Positions 9,638 through 18,571 of a DNA stretch of 51,698 nt are shown here, piece by piece. This DNA comes from an uncultured Oscillospiraceae bacterium (GTDB lineage Bacteria; Bacillota; Clostridia; Oscillospirales; Oscillospiraceae). The position numbers were made by a program, and so were the translations under genes. How positions within the stretch are numbered: position 1 is the first letter of the stretch; every line of letters begins with the position of its first letter. Where the stretch lies: the NCBI GenBank assembly GCA_934597585.1, contig CAKTSA010000010.1:1-51698 (forward strand), given 5' to 3'. Under the pieces are notes generated by a model. It saw only the letters and a list, made by a program, of their open reading frames with translations, did no database searches and had not been told where the DNA came from.

Positions 9638-10692
9638 AAAAAGAAACATTCCATCTGACCGTCCGCTTTCTGGTGGGTCTGGCGGCATCGCTGCTGATCT
9701 GCGCCGGGATGATCATGACGGAGAAGCTGGTCAGCACCAAGCCCCTGCTGCAGCAGGCCAGCGGCCTGAAGGGCAACGAGGTGGTCATGACCGTGGACGG
9801 CGAGAACGTGGAGGCGTGGGAGTATCTGTACATGGTGTCCTACACCGCGCAGAATCTGAGCTACTACGGCATCACCGACCTGAACACCCAGCTGAGCGAG
9901 GAATTCACCGCCGCCGACTATGTGGCCCAGCAGGCGGAGTCCCAGGCGGCGCAGCAGGCCGCCATCCGCAAGTGGGCCGGGGATATGGGCATCACCCTGG
10001 GCGAGGCGGATCTGGCCGCCATCCAGGAGCAGAAGGACGCCTATGGCGACAACCTGCAGACCATCCTGACGCTGAACGGCCTGACGGAGGAGCAGTTTGA
10101 CCAGATCCTGGCCACCTCCGCCCTGTACAACCAGCTGTACGCCGCCTACTGCGGCGAGGGCGGCGCGCTGCGGCCCGCCGACAAGGATCTGATCGCACTG
10201 GCCGAGGAGCACAGCCTGATGACCGCTGACGTGCTGTTTATCAGCACCGCCCAGCTGGACGACGCCGGCAAGGCCGACGCCAAGGCGCTGATGGAGGACT
10301 ATGCCCGCCAGCTGAGCGGCGCCGAGGACAAGGCCGCTGCCTTTGCCGCCCTGGAGGCCGGGGAGAACGTGACCGTTCTGGCCAGCAACACCTATGACGG
10401 CTGCGACGAGACCACGCTGAACACCGCTCTGGCCGCCCTGGCGGAGGATGAGGTCAGCGGCGTCATTGAGGACGAGAATGGCTACTATGTGGCGCTGCGC
10501 CGGGGCGTGGATCTGAACGCCGTGGCGGAGATGGCCTTCGGCGAGGATATGTCCGCCCGCATCACCAGCGCGGAGGTGGTACACAACGACAGTGTCTATG
10601 ACCGCATCGACGTGGCGGCCTATTACGCCAAGTTCTCCGCCCTGCAGCAGCAGGCCTACGCCAGGCTGACGGCCGCCGAGGCACAGGGCTGA
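9634..10692 (+). CDS. SurA/PrsA-like peptidylprolyl isomerase, membrane anchored
   Basis: 352 residues. The N-terminal hydrophobic segment at ~10-28 (VRFLVGLAASLLICAGMIM) looks like a signal anchor rather than a lipobox. The N-terminal chaperone-like part resembles SurA_N: a short beta segment (EVVMTVDGENVEAWEYLYM) followed by helices with EEQFDQILATSALYNQL. The C-terminal part (ADVLFISTAQLDDAGK through VSGVIEDENGYYVALR) resembles a parvulin rotamase domain but is short, so isomerase activity is uncertain. Likely role: folding of exported proteins outside the membrane. Coupled to mfd by a 4-bp overlap. Confidence 0.7.
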   Translation: MKKETFHLTVRFLVGLAASLLICAGMIMTEKLVSTKPLLQQASGLKGNEVVMTVDGENVEAWEYLYMVSYTAQNLSYYGITDLNTQLSEEFTAADYVAQQAESQAAQQAAIRKWAGDMGITLGEADLAAIQEQKDAYGDNLQTILTLNGLTEEQFDQILATSALYNQLYAAYCGEGGALRPADKDLIALAEEHSLMTADVLFISTAQLDDAGKADAKALMEDYARQLSGAEDKAAAFAALEAGENVTVLASNTYDGCDETTLNTALAALAEDEVSGVIEDENGYYVALRRGVDLNAVAEMAFGEDMSARITSAEVVHNDSVYDRIDVAAYYAKFSALQQQAYARLTAAEAQG

Positions 10693-10774
10693 CGTCTTGT
10701 TTGGTCGTTTTGACGAAAAACAGGACGCTTTCCTGACGTGAATCACGATTTTTTTACAAAAAGTAATTTTCGGA

Positions 10775-10803
10775 TTGACATGTGTTAAAAAATTAACTAT
10801 GAT
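10775..10803 (+). promoter_or_regulatory. Sigma-A-type promoter of thl
   Basis: TTGACA (10775-10780), 17-bp spacer, TATGAT (10798-10803), 64 bp ahead of the thiolase start codon. Close to consensus, so strong expression is expected. Confidence 0.85.
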
Positions 10804-10866
10804 AGTACCACTGGAACACATCAGTGTACTGTATATTTTCCAACAATGATTTTAGGAGGAACTATC

Positions 10867-12123
10867 ATGAAGGATCTGTACGTTGTCAACTGCTGCCGTA
10901 CCGCCATCGGCTCCTTTGGCGGATCCCTGAAGAACACCCCCGCCGCCGAGATGGGCGCTATCGTTGTCAAAGAGGCGCTGAAGCGCGCCAACGTGGCTCC
11001 CGAAAACGTGGATGAGGTCATGTTCGGCTGCATTCTGACCGCTGCTCAGGGTCAGAACGTTGCCCGTCAGGTTTCCATCAAGACCGGTATCCCCTACTCC
11101 GTTCCCGCCTATACCGTGGGTATGGTGTGCGGCTCCGGTATGAAGTCCGTCATCGAGGGTGCCCGTTCCATCCTGGCCGGCGACAGTGACATCGTGGTCT
11201 GCGGCGGTACCGAGAACATGAGCGCCGCCCCCTATGCCGCTCCCGACGCCCGCTGGGGCGCTCGTATGGGCGACAAGAAGCTGGTGGACACCATGATCAA
11301 GGACGGTCTGTGGGACGCCTATAACAACTATCACATGGGCACCACCGCTGAGAATATCAACGACATCTGGGGTATCACCCGCGAGGAGCAGGACGCTTTC
11401 GCCGCCGCCTCCCAGCAGAAGACCGAGGCCGCTCAGGCTGCCGGCAAGTTCGACGACGAGATCGTGGCCGTGCCCATCAAGGTCAAGAAGGAGATCGTGG
11501 AGTTCAAGAAGGACGAGTATCCCAAGGCCGGTGTCACCAAGGAAGGCATCGCCAAGCTGAAGGGCGCTTTCCCCGTGGGTCCCGAGTCCCCCAATCCCCA
11601 GGTGGTACATACCTTCGAGGTCACCGGCGCTCAGGATGCCGCTGACAAGGGCCAGCAGCGCGTGACCGCCGCCAACGCCTCCGGTATCAATGACGGCGCT
11701 GCCGCCATCGTGCTGGCTTCCGGCGAGGCTGTGGCCAAGTACGGCCTGAAGCCCATGGCCAAGCTGATCGGCTGGGGCCAGGGCGGCGTGGATCCCAAGA
11801 TCATGGGCGTGGGCCCCGTGCCCGCTTCCCGTCAGGCTATGGCCAAGGCCGGCGTCACCATCGACGACATCGACCTGATCGAGGCCAACGAGGCGTTCGC
11901 TGCCCAGTCCATCGCTGTGGCCCGCGAGCTGCACTTCGATATCAACAAGGTCAACGTCAACGGCGGCGCCATCTCCCTGGGTCACCCCGTGGGCGCTTCC
12001 GGTGCCCGTATCATCGTCACCCTGCTGCACGAGATGCAGAAGCGCGACGACGCCAAGAAGGGTCTGGCTACCCTGTGCATCGGCGGCGGCATGGGCGTTG
12101 CCACCATCTTCGAGAAGTGCTGA
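10867..12123 (+). CDS. thl: Acetyl-CoA C-acetyltransferase (thiolase)
   Basis: Condenses two acetyl-CoA to acetoacetyl-CoA, the entry to the butyrate pathway in Clostridia. 418 residues versus ~393 in typical thiolases. The nucleophilic Cys lies in GMVCGSGMKS, the NEAFAAQ box near residue 343, the catalytic His in LGHPVGASG, and the second Cys in CIGGGMGV. The extra length is a roughly 25-residue insertion between LKGAFPVGPESPNPQ and RVTAANASGINDGAA, where other thiolases have a short loop. ATG at 10867 follows AGGAGGA. Own promoter and terminator indicate a monocistronic gene. Codon usage is noticeably biased (rich in GCC, GAC, AAG), as in highly expressed genes. Confidence 0.96.
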   Translation: MKDLYVVNCCRTAIGSFGGSLKNTPAAEMGAIVVKEALKRANVAPENVDEVMFGCILTAAQGQNVARQVSIKTGIPYSVPAYTVGMVCGSGMKSVIEGARSILAGDSDIVVCGGTENMSAAPYAAPDARWGARMGDKKLVDTMIKDGLWDAYNNYHMGTTAENINDIWGITREEQDAFAAASQQKTEAAQAAGKFDDEIVAVPIKVKKEIVEFKKDEYPKAGVTKEGIAKLKGAFPVGPESPNPQVVHTFEVTGAQDAADKGQQRVTAANASGINDGAAAIVLASGEAVAKYGLKPMAKLIGWGQGGVDPKIMGVGPVPASRQAMAKAGVTIDDIDLIEANEAFAAQSIAVARELHFDINKVNVNGGAISLGHPVGASGARIIVTLLHEMQKRDDAKKGLATLCIGGGMGVATIFEKC

Positions 12124-12149
12124 ACGCATAGAAGAAAACCTGCTATTGA

Positions 12150-12181
12150 GGAGAGGGCCGGAGGGCCCTCTCCTTTCCTGT
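12150..12181 (+). terminator. Terminator after thl
   Basis: GGAGAGGGCC, GGA loop, GGGCCCTCTCC and a short T-rich tail, 27 bp after the thiolase stop. Confidence 0.85.
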
Positions 12182-12224
12182 CGAAAGAAATTTGCAAATA
12201 CCAGAAAGAAATTTTGAAAAAGGG

Positions 12225-12253
12225 TTGACGGAATGGGCAAAGTGTGGTATTCT
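12225..12253 (+). promoter_or_regulatory. Promoter of the tRNA-Leu/tRNA-Met operon
   Basis: TTGACG (12225-12230), 17-bp spacer, TATTCT (12248-12253), 17 bp before the first base of tRNA-Leu. Confidence 0.8.
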
Positions 12254-12270
12254 AATCCTTGCCAGTATCC

Positions 12271-12356
12271 GCCGGTGTGGTGGAATGGTAGACACAGGAG
12301 ACTTAAAATCTCCCGGTAGCAATACCGTACCGGTTCGAGTCCGGTCACCGGCACCA
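12271..12356 (+). tRNA. tRNA-Leu, anticodon TAA
   Basis: 86 nt with encoded CCA. The acceptor GCCGGTG pairs fully with CACCGGC, discriminator A. The anticodon stem GGAGA/TCTCC encloses CTTAAAA, giving anticodon TAA (reads UUA and UUG). The long variable arm is typical of tRNA-Leu. T-arm GTTCGAGTC present. Co-transcribed with the tRNA-Met 20 bp downstream. Confidence 0.97.
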
Positions 12357-12375
12357 ATTCCGGTAAAATCAATAT

Positions 12376-12451
<76 letters not shown>

Positions 12452-12453
12452 AC

Positions 12454-12489
12454 AAAACCACCGTTTTCACTACGAAAACGGTGGTTTTT
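12454..12489. terminator. Terminator of the tRNA operon
   Basis: AAAACCACCGTTTTC and GAAAACGGTGGTTTTT form a long stem around ACTAC with a T-run; the A-run on the other side could also serve minus-strand transcription. Confidence 0.9.
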
Positions 12490-12606
12490 CTCACTTTTTC
12501 AGGAAGTTCAGGATGATGAGTGGGAGAATCATTCAACTTTTATTCCACTTGGTGCAGCGTTTACGCCTGCTCCCGTTCGTGCTTCAGGTTCCTGCGCTTT
12601 ACATGG

Positions 12607-13520
12607 TCAGCCTTCCAGATCAGCCATGATCTCCTTGCGCTCTGCCTCTATCATTGCTTCGACCTTTGCAAGCGGCAGTTTCAGCAGGGAGATATTTCTG
12701 AAATTGATGATGGCTTCGGCTCCACCGCTCTCTTCAAAGGTCACCACTTCCTCTTCAAGCAGCGATCCTGTTTCATAGATGTATTTTACTGCGGTCATCA
12801 AATCATCCGCACCCATATCATACAGGTCGTGGGTTTTGACTCTTCCGCCGGCAAACAGGATCGTGGCGGTGCGCAGGCCGGCCGCAAATTCTTCAGGGTC
12901 GATCCCGTGCTCGGAGACAAAATCGTCTATGGCTGCTGCCAGCTTTTCGGAGAGACCGTGCTGGTAGGGGTATCCGTCCGACGCCTTATAGTCCCTATAG
13001 TCATCGAATGCCTCGTACACAACAGCGGGCATCGCACCGCAGTCCACATTGGGATCCCAGTCCATATCGGCAGGCTCGTCACAGGCGTCATCGAGGAGGA
13101 CGAGCTCCTCAAGATGATCACAATTCAGGAGCAAAAGCGTGTTGTCCATACAGGGGATCGCCATATAAGCTTTTGTGCGGTTCTGATAAATCATATGTCT
13201 GATATACGCCGTAATGGGAAACCACATGTACCGGGGGTAGCCCTTGACCAGCACCCCCAGATGTCCCCAGAACCCGCCGGGCAAGTGAATCGTTGTGGGA
13301 TCACCTTGGACATAATCGTCCAGATGGCCAAGCTGGGTCTGGAAATAGCCCTCGCCCAGTACGCCGCGCACCCCGGTACCAAGGCAGCAGGCAACGTCTC
13401 TGAGCTCCGTCAGCGGAACATTTCGCCGGCTTCGATCCTCTGCAGCTCGTGGACCGGGACCCCGCTCATCTGGCTCAGGCGCGGGAGATCAATGCCCAGC
13501 GCTTTGCACAGCTGCTTCAT
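12607..13520 (-). pseudogene. XRE-type HTH protein, frameshifted
   Basis: The first 36 codons from the ATG at 13520 encode an XRE-like helix-turn-helix (MKQLCKALGIDLPRLSQMSG, VPVHELQRIEAGEM) and run into TGA at 13410-13412. A -1 shift there continues in the next frame as VPLTELRDVACCLGTGVRGV and then ~250 residues of an acidic domain with no close family I can name (LGEGYFQTQLGHLDDYVQGD to IMADLEG). Related regulators have these parts in one frame, so a one-base indel (or a sequencing error) is the simplest reading. The long C-terminal part may still be translated from an internal start near 13371. Ends in TGA. Function unknown. Confidence 0.6.
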
Positions 13521-13585
13521 ATCCGTGTACCGATTGTCAATACCGCCCCTTCCGCTTTTGCAGGAAGGGGCGGAGTGCTTGTTGG

Positions 13586-15565
13586 TCACTTCTTCTTGAC
13601 GCGCTGTTTGGCGAAGGCGGCTTTTTTCTTGGGGGACATTTTGCCCTTCTGGCCGTCGGAGCGGCGGCTGCGGTGGGGGGTGTTTTCCGGCTTGGGGGGA
13701 CGGCCGTCCTTTTTCTTCTTGGGGGGCTGCTGACGCTCCTCGGGCTTCAGGGCGAAGTACTTCTCCCCTTTCACCGGGCGGATGAGGCACTGGGGCGTAA
13801 AGCCGATGAGATCGGTGCGCTCCGCCTTCTCCAGGGCCTCGATCACCAGGGCGCGCTTGTCGCTGCGGCCCCACTGCAGCAGCGCCCGCTGGAGCGCCTT
13901 GTCGTGGGGATCCCGGGCCACGTACACCGGCTTCATGGTACGGGGGTCGATGCCGGTGTAGTACATGCAGGTGGACATGGTGCCAGGGGTGGGATAGAAA
14001 TCCTGCACCTGCTCCGGCTGGTGGCCGGTGCGCTTGAGGAACACCGCCAGGTCTACCGCGTCGTTCAGGGTGCAGCCGGGGTGGGAGGACATGAGGTAGG
14101 GCACCAGGTACTGCTCCCGTCCGTCGGACTCGTTGAGCTTCTGGTACTGCCGCCAAAACTTCAGAAATACATCGAAATGGGGCTTGCCCATGTAGTCCAG
14201 CACAGTGCTGACGCAGTGCTCCGGCGCCACCTTCAGCTGGCCGGAGACGTGGTAGTCCACCAGCTCCTTGAAAAAGTCCTTGTTCTTATCCTGCAGCATG
14301 TAGTCATAGCGCACGCCGCTGCGGACGAACACCTTCTTGATGCCGGGGATCCTCCGCATGCGCTGCAAAAGCTCCGTGTACTCGCTGTGGTCGGCGTCCA
14401 GGTTCTTGCAGGGCTCCGGCGCCAGGCAGGACTTGCCCTTGCACATGCCATGCTCCTTCTGCTGGCGGCAGGAGGTGTGACGGAAATTGGCGCTGGGGCC
14501 GCCCACATCGTGGATATAGCCCTTGAACTGGGGATCATGGGTCAGCAGCTCCGCCTCGGAGAGCACCGACTCGATACTGCGGGAGGTGACCATGCGGCCC
14601 TGGTGGAAGGCCAAGGCGCAGAAGTTGCAGCCGCCGAAGCAGCCCCGGTTGTGGCAGATGGAGAAGCGCACCTCCTCGATGGCGGGGATGCCCTCGTTGT
14701 ACATGGGGTGCACCTCGCGGGTAAAGGGCAGGTCATAGAGCCTGTCCAGCGACTGCCGGTTCAGGGGGCGCTGGGGGGGATTCACCAGCAGCCAGCGGCC
14801 CTGACACTGCTGCAGGATGGCCTTGCCCCGGATGGGATCGTGCTCGTCATACTGCACCTTGGTGGCCTGGGCGTAGGCGGTCTTATCGTCCCGCACCTCC
14901 TCAAAGGAGGGACACGTCACTTCGTGATACCGGCACAGCGCCGGGTCGGTGACGATGCAGGCGGTGCCCCGGACGTCGGCGATGTCGCCCACCGGGGTTT
15001 TGGCCGCCAGACGGCGGGCGATCTCCACCGTGGCGCTCTCGCCCATGCCGTAGACCAGCAGGTCGGCGGGGGCGTCGAAGAGGATGGGGCGGCGCACCTT
15101 GTCGTCCCAGTAGTCATAGTGGGCGAAGCGGCGCAGCGAGGCCTCCAGGCCGCCGATGACGATGGGGGTATCGGGGAAGGCCTCCCTGGCCCGGTTGGCG
15201 TAGACGATGGTGGGGCGGTCGGGGCGGAAGCCCAGCTTGCCGCCGGGGCTGTAGAGGTCCTGGGTGCGGCGGCGCTTGGCCACGGTGTAGTGGGCCACCA
15301 TGGAGTCCAGATTGCCGCCGCCGATCAGCACGCCGTAGCGGGGCTTGCCCATGGCGCGGAAGGCCTCGGCGTCGTGCCAGTCCGGCTGGGCCAGGACGGC
15401 CACACGGTAGCCCTCGCCCTCCAGCAGGCGGGCGATGATGGCGCTGCCGAAGCTGGGGTGGTCGATGTAGCCGTCCGCCGTCACCACCAGAAAGTCATAG
15501 TAGTACCAGCCCCGGTGGATCATCTCGTCCCGGCTCACCGGCAAAAATTCCGTTCCCTTTACCAT
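13586..15565 (-). CDS. YgiQ family radical SAM protein
   Basis: 659 residues, normal for the family (UPF0313). The radical SAM cluster motif is visible as CHNRGCFGGCNFC at about residues 306-318, with the family N-terminal part (GWYYYDFLVVTADGYIDHPS) and the conserved HDVGGPSANFR and HPGCTLNDAVDLAVFLKR segments. The C-terminal ~60 residues are Lys/Pro/Arg-rich low complexity. The reaction is not established for the family. Its start overlaps the end of the upstream phosphatase-GNAT gene by 7 bp, so the two are probably co-transcribed with the PyrF-like gene before them. Confidence 0.92.
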   Translation of the reverse strand: MVKGTEFLPVSRDEMIHRGWYYYDFLVVTADGYIDHPSFGSAIIARLLEGEGYRVAVLAQPDWHDAEAFRAMGKPRYGVLIGGGNLDSMVAHYTVAKRRRTQDLYSPGGKLGFRPDRPTIVYANRAREAFPDTPIVIGGLEASLRRFAHYDYWDDKVRRPILFDAPADLLVYGMGESATVEIARRLAAKTPVGDIADVRGTACIVTDPALCRYHEVTCPSFEEVRDDKTAYAQATKVQYDEHDPIRGKAILQQCQGRWLLVNPPQRPLNRQSLDRLYDLPFTREVHPMYNEGIPAIEEVRFSICHNRGCFGGCNFCALAFHQGRMVTSRSIESVLSEAELLTHDPQFKGYIHDVGGPSANFRHTSCRQQKEHGMCKGKSCLAPEPCKNLDADHSEYTELLQRMRRIPGIKKVFVRSGVRYDYMLQDKNKDFFKELVDYHVSGQLKVAPEHCVSTVLDYMGKPHFDVFLKFWRQYQKLNESDGREQYLVPYLMSSHPGCTLNDAVDLAVFLKRTGHQPEQVQDFYPTPGTMSTCMYYTGIDPRTMKPVYVARDPHDKALQRALLQWGRSDKRALVIEALEKAERTDLIGFTPQCLIRPVKGEKYFALKPEERQQPPKKKKDGRPPKPENTPHRSRRSDGQKGKMSPKKKAAFAKQRVKKK

Positions 15566-16596
15566 ACGATCTCCTGCGGCTCATAGCCGATATACTTCTC
15601 CATCACGTCGCCCTCCAGGGGGTAGAAGCCGTAATGGGCGAAAAAGCCTCTTGTCTGTTCATCTACGCACCGCAGCCGCAGGCGGTCGACGCCCCGGGCG
15701 CGGTAGAACTGCACCGCCTGCCCCAGGGGCGGGATGCCGTAGTTGCGGCCCCGCATGGTGGGCTCCAGGTAGTAAAAGCCGATCCAGCCGGCGTCCTTTC
15801 CCCGGTCCAGCAGCAGCGTAAGGGCGCCGACGGGCTGATCCTCGAACCACACGGCGATGCCCTTGCCCTCCGCCGGGACGCCGAAGCGCGCCGCCGTGGC
15901 GGCGTCCATATCCCGGTAGTACTGGCCGCCGCTCATCATCCGCTTGTCCCGCCACCAGGTCTGCTTGGCGAAGGTGGAAAGACCCGCTTCTACCTGATGG
16001 CTGTTGTCGTTCATGTACACCACCCGGATGTCGTCGCCGTCGACCTCCAGCAGGGAGACGGCGGTGTTGTCGCCGTGGGGCGTCTCGCCCACCGCAGAGA
16101 GAGGTAGGCCCTGCAGCGTCCCCAGCACCATGCGCAGGGCCGCGCCGTGGCTGAATATGGCGATGGTCTTGCCGTCGTTCTCCGCCGCCGCACGCTTCAG
16201 GGCGGGGATGTAGCGATCCAGCACCTGCTGGGCCGTCTCGCTGCCCTCTACGTGGAATTTGTCCAGTTGGCGGTTGAAGTAAAACATCTGCTCCTCGTAG
16301 GCGGTGTTCAGCTCCTGCCAGGGACGGCCCTCCCAGCAGCCCATGTGGATCTCCCGGAAGGCGGGCTCCAGGTGGAGCGCCAGGCCCTTGGGCTCGTAGA
16401 CAGCCCGAGCGGTGGTGCGGGCCCGGAACAGATCGCTGCTGTACACCGCGTCGACGGGGACGTCGTCAAAGCGCTTTTTCAGCACGTGGAGCTGCTGGTA
16501 GCCCCGGTCGGTGATCAGGCCGTTATACTGGCCGTGGGCGATACGGTAGAGGTTGCCCTCCGCCTCGGCATGGCGCACAAGATAAACCGTCGTCAC
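15559..16596 (-). CDS. Histidine phosphatase fused to GNAT acetyltransferase
   Basis: 345 residues in two domains. Residues ~1-200 are a histidine phosphatase (phosphoglycerate-mutase superfamily): phospho-His motif LVRHAEAEGN, then YSSDLFRARTTA, REIHMGCWEGR and the second His in FSHGAALRMVLG. Residues ~210-345 form a GNAT-like domain (GIAVWFEDQPVGALTLLL, IGFYYLEPTMRGRNYGIPPL, GFFAHYGFYPLEGDVMEKYI). Substrates unknown. The GTG start at 16596 is preferred because it overlaps the upstream stop (GTGA) and begins right at the phosphatase strand. Second gene of a three-gene operon. Confidence 0.85.
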   Translation of the reverse strand: MTTVYLVRHAEAEGNLYRIAHGQYNGLITDRGYQQLHVLKKRFDDVPVDAVYSSDLFRARTTARAVYEPKGLALHLEPAFREIHMGCWEGRPWQELNTAYEEQMFYFNRQLDKFHVEGSETAQQVLDRYIPALKRAAAENDGKTIAIFSHGAALRMVLGTLQGLPLSAVGETPHGDNTAVSLLEVDGDDIRVVYMNDNSHQVEAGLSTFAKQTWWRDKRMMSGGQYYRDMDAATAARFGVPAEGKGIAVWFEDQPVGALTLLLDRGKDAGWIGFYYLEPTMRGRNYGIPPLGQAVQFYRARGVDRLRLRCVDEQTRGFFAHYGFYPLEGDVMEKYIGYEPQEIVW

Positions 16597-17348
16597 AGTA
16601 CGCTCACCCACGCTTTCATGTCCTTGATGGCGGCATCCACGTCGCCGCCGTATTGCAAGGAGTAGTCCACCACCATAGCGCCGCGGCCCAGGTCGTCAAA
16701 GGCGGGCAGGGCGTTCTGGCCATCGCAGCCGGGCAGCAGCAGGAAGGCGCTGCCGGCGCGCTTACGGACCTCCTTCACGTCCAGGCTATAGCCGGTCTCC
16801 ACCACCAGGCCGGCGCCCTGGCGGGCCATCTGCTGGGCCAGGGCGGCATAGAGGGGACGGTCGCCGGCGATGAGATTCTGCACCTCGCCGGAGCGGGCGT
16901 TGTTGGTGCGGACCACGGCGAAGATGCCCTTGTCGGTGTTCTGGGGCACACAGTCGGCTCCCACGTAGGGCATGACGGTGAAGCCGGCGCCTGCCATGGG
17001 GCTGTCCAGCCACAGCTCGGGGCGGGTGGTGCGGCAGTCCACGATGGCGTACAGGCCCCGGGCCGCCGCCGCACCGGTGAGGTTGCTCAGCACATCGGCG
17101 CCCATCATGCCGTAACGCAGATAGTGCTCGGCGCTGATGACCACGGCGGGCAGCTTGCCCTGGGCGGCATCCATGGTCTGGCAGGCGTGGAACCGCAGGG
17201 CCTCGGCGCTGGCCATCATGCCGGGGCCGAACATCTCTTCAAAATTTTTCACGATCCTGGGGGATATCTTCCCGATCTCGGGGGCAAGGCCCAGGGCCAC
17301 GGGGGTCTTCCGCTCCCGGATGGCGGCCTGCAGCTTCTCAATGGACAT
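16593..17348 (-). CDS. OMP-decarboxylase-fold protein, active site degenerate
   Basis: 251 residues resembling type 2 PyrF. Shared segments: VMPYVGADCVPQN, GIFAVVRTNN, ARSGEVQNLI, RPLYAALAQQMARQGAGLVV and FLLLPGCDGQN. The catalytic Asp-x-Lys-x-x-Asp segment of orotidine decarboxylases is replaced by AIVDCRTTRPELWL, so the normal reaction is unlikely (inference). It heads the operon with the phosphatase-GNAT fusion and YgiQ genes; GGAGCACC lies ahead of the start. Confidence 0.65.
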   Translation of the reverse strand: MSIEKLQAAIRERKTPVALGLAPEIGKISPRIVKNFEEMFGPGMMASAEALRFHACQTMDAAQGKLPAVVISAEHYLRYGMMGADVLSNLTGAAAARGLYAIVDCRTTRPELWLDSPMAGAGFTVMPYVGADCVPQNTDKGIFAVVRTNNARSGEVQNLIAGDRPLYAALAQQMARQGAGLVVETGYSLDVKEVRKRAGSAFLLLPGCDGQNALPAFDDLGRGAMVVDYSLQYGGDVDAAIKDMKAWVSVL

Positions 17349-17489
17349 GGCAGGGTGCTCCTTTTTTACAATTTTTATATATCAAGTTATTGTACCATTC
17401 CGCGCCTGTTTTGGCAAGTAATGCCCCGTGTTTTTCGGTCTGTTTCCGGGCAAACTGGAGGCAGACGACAAAAAAGGAGTGGATCAAAC

Positions 17490-17660
17490 ATGAAAATCGC
17501 CGCATTTGTCAGCGGACTGTGCATCGGCATGGTGGCCGGCGCCACGGTGGACCGCATGTCCTCGGACCGGAAGGCCCGCCGCACCGTCAGCAAGACCATG
17601 GAGCGGATGGGCAAGGCCATGGACAGCGCCCTGGAGGACGTGAAAAGCTGTCTGCACTGA
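17490..17660 (+). CDS. Small YtxH-like membrane protein
   Basis: 56 residues: a glycine-rich hydrophobic segment (residues 2-19, KIAAFVSGLCIGMVAGATV) followed by a basic amphipathic helix (SSDRKARRTVSKTMERMGKA). This resembles YtxH-type small membrane proteins. Good ribosome site (AAGGAGTG). Function unknown. Followed at once by a terminator. Confidence 0.65.
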   Translation: MKIAAFVSGLCIGMVAGATVDRMSSDRKARRTVSKTMERMGKAMDSALEDVKSCLH

Positions 17661-17668
17661 AAAAAATG

Positions 17669-17695
17669 ACCGGCCAGATGGCCGGTCGTTTTTCA
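17669..17695. terminator. Bidirectional terminator
   Basis: GACCGGCC, AGAT, GGCCGGTC, then GTTTTTC; AAAAAAA on the other side. It separates the small membrane protein gene from the convergent alarmone synthetase gene. Confidence 0.85.
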
Positions 17696-18412
17696 GTTTG
17701 CCCTATGTATATCCTCGTATTCCGGGGCTTTGCCCTGGTAGATGTTCTGCATCTCCCGGTCCACCTCGTAGATGGCGTCGCTGCACAGGCGAAGGCGGTT
17801 GCTCTCCTCCGGGCCCCAGTGACGGTCGGATTTATACCGCAGCTCGTGCTCCAGGCTGGCCCACATATCCATGGCGATGGTGCGCAGCTGGATCTCCACC
17901 GGCAGCTTCAGCGTCCCCTCAGAGATGACAATGGGCACCTCCACGATCAGGTGCAGGCTGCGGTAGCCGGTTTCCTTGGGGGCCTTGATATAGTCCGTTT
18001 CGCGGATCACGCGGAAGGACTCGGTCCGGGTCAGCAGGCCGCGGAGATAGTAGATATCGTCCAGGTAGTTGCAGATGACCCGCACGCCCGCCATGTCCTG
18101 GATGTGGGCGTAGATATTGTCGATGGTCAGGTCATAGCCCCGGCGCCTGAGTTTTTTGGCGGCGCTCTCCAGGGTTTTGATGCGGTGCTCGATGTGGTGG
18201 ATGGGAGAGTGGTCGTACAGGCTGGCGAACTCCTCGTCCAGGATCTCCATCTGGGTCACGGCGATCTTCAGCGCGCTGCGGTACAGGTGCTTTACCCGTA
18301 CCATTCCGGCGGCCATCTCTTTGATCTCCGGCACCATCTCCTTTACCTCCGGGGCCAGCTCCTCAATGGAGATGTCCCGCAGCTCGATGCTGCCGCTCTT
18401 CTCGATCATCAT
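17693..18412 (-). CDS. Small alarmone synthetase (RelQ/YjbM type)
   Basis: 239 residues, synthetase domain only: transfers pyrophosphate from ATP to GTP/GDP to make (p)ppGpp. Signature segments in order: HHIEHRIKTLESAAKKLRRR, IQDMAGVRVICNYLDDIY, KAPKETGYRSLHLIVEVP and PVEIQLRTIAMDMWASLEHE. No HD hydrolase domain. Start at 18412 follows GGAAGGAG; the open frame further upstream lacks a ribosome site. Minus-strand promoter candidate: AAGCAA (18467-18472) and ATTATA (18444-18449) read on the opposite strand, 17-bp spacing. It lies just left of the tRNA-Ser attachment site. Confidence 0.9.
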   Translation of the reverse strand: MMIEKSGSIELRDISIEELAPEVKEMVPEIKEMAAGMVRVKHLYRSALKIAVTQMEILDEEFASLYDHSPIHHIEHRIKTLESAAKKLRRRGYDLTIDNIYAHIQDMAGVRVICNYLDDIYYLRGLLTRTESFRVIRETDYIKAPKETGYRSLHLIVEVPIVISEGTLKLPVEIQLRTIAMDMWASLEHELRYKSDRHWGPEESNRLRLCSDAIYEVDREMQNIYQGKAPEYEDIHRAN

Positions 18413-18509
18413 AGGCGCGCTCCTTCCTTCCTCATTGTTAAATATTATACTATGTGGCAGCCGGGAAAGCAAGTCAAGAAAATTTGCCGCTTTTTTCTGT
18501 TTTGCACTA

Positions 18510-18537
18510 TTGACAAATGTTATTTTTTTGGTATAAT
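18510..18537 (+). promoter_or_regulatory. Promoter of tRNA-Ser
   Basis: TTGACA (18510-18515), 16-bp spacer, TATAAT (18532-18537): both hexamers perfect, 34 bp before the tRNA. After integration it also points at the prophage integrase, but a terminator follows the tRNA. Confidence 0.88.
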
Positions 18538-18571
18538 TATTGTCGTTGTGTTTCACAGCGCAATTGCATAT

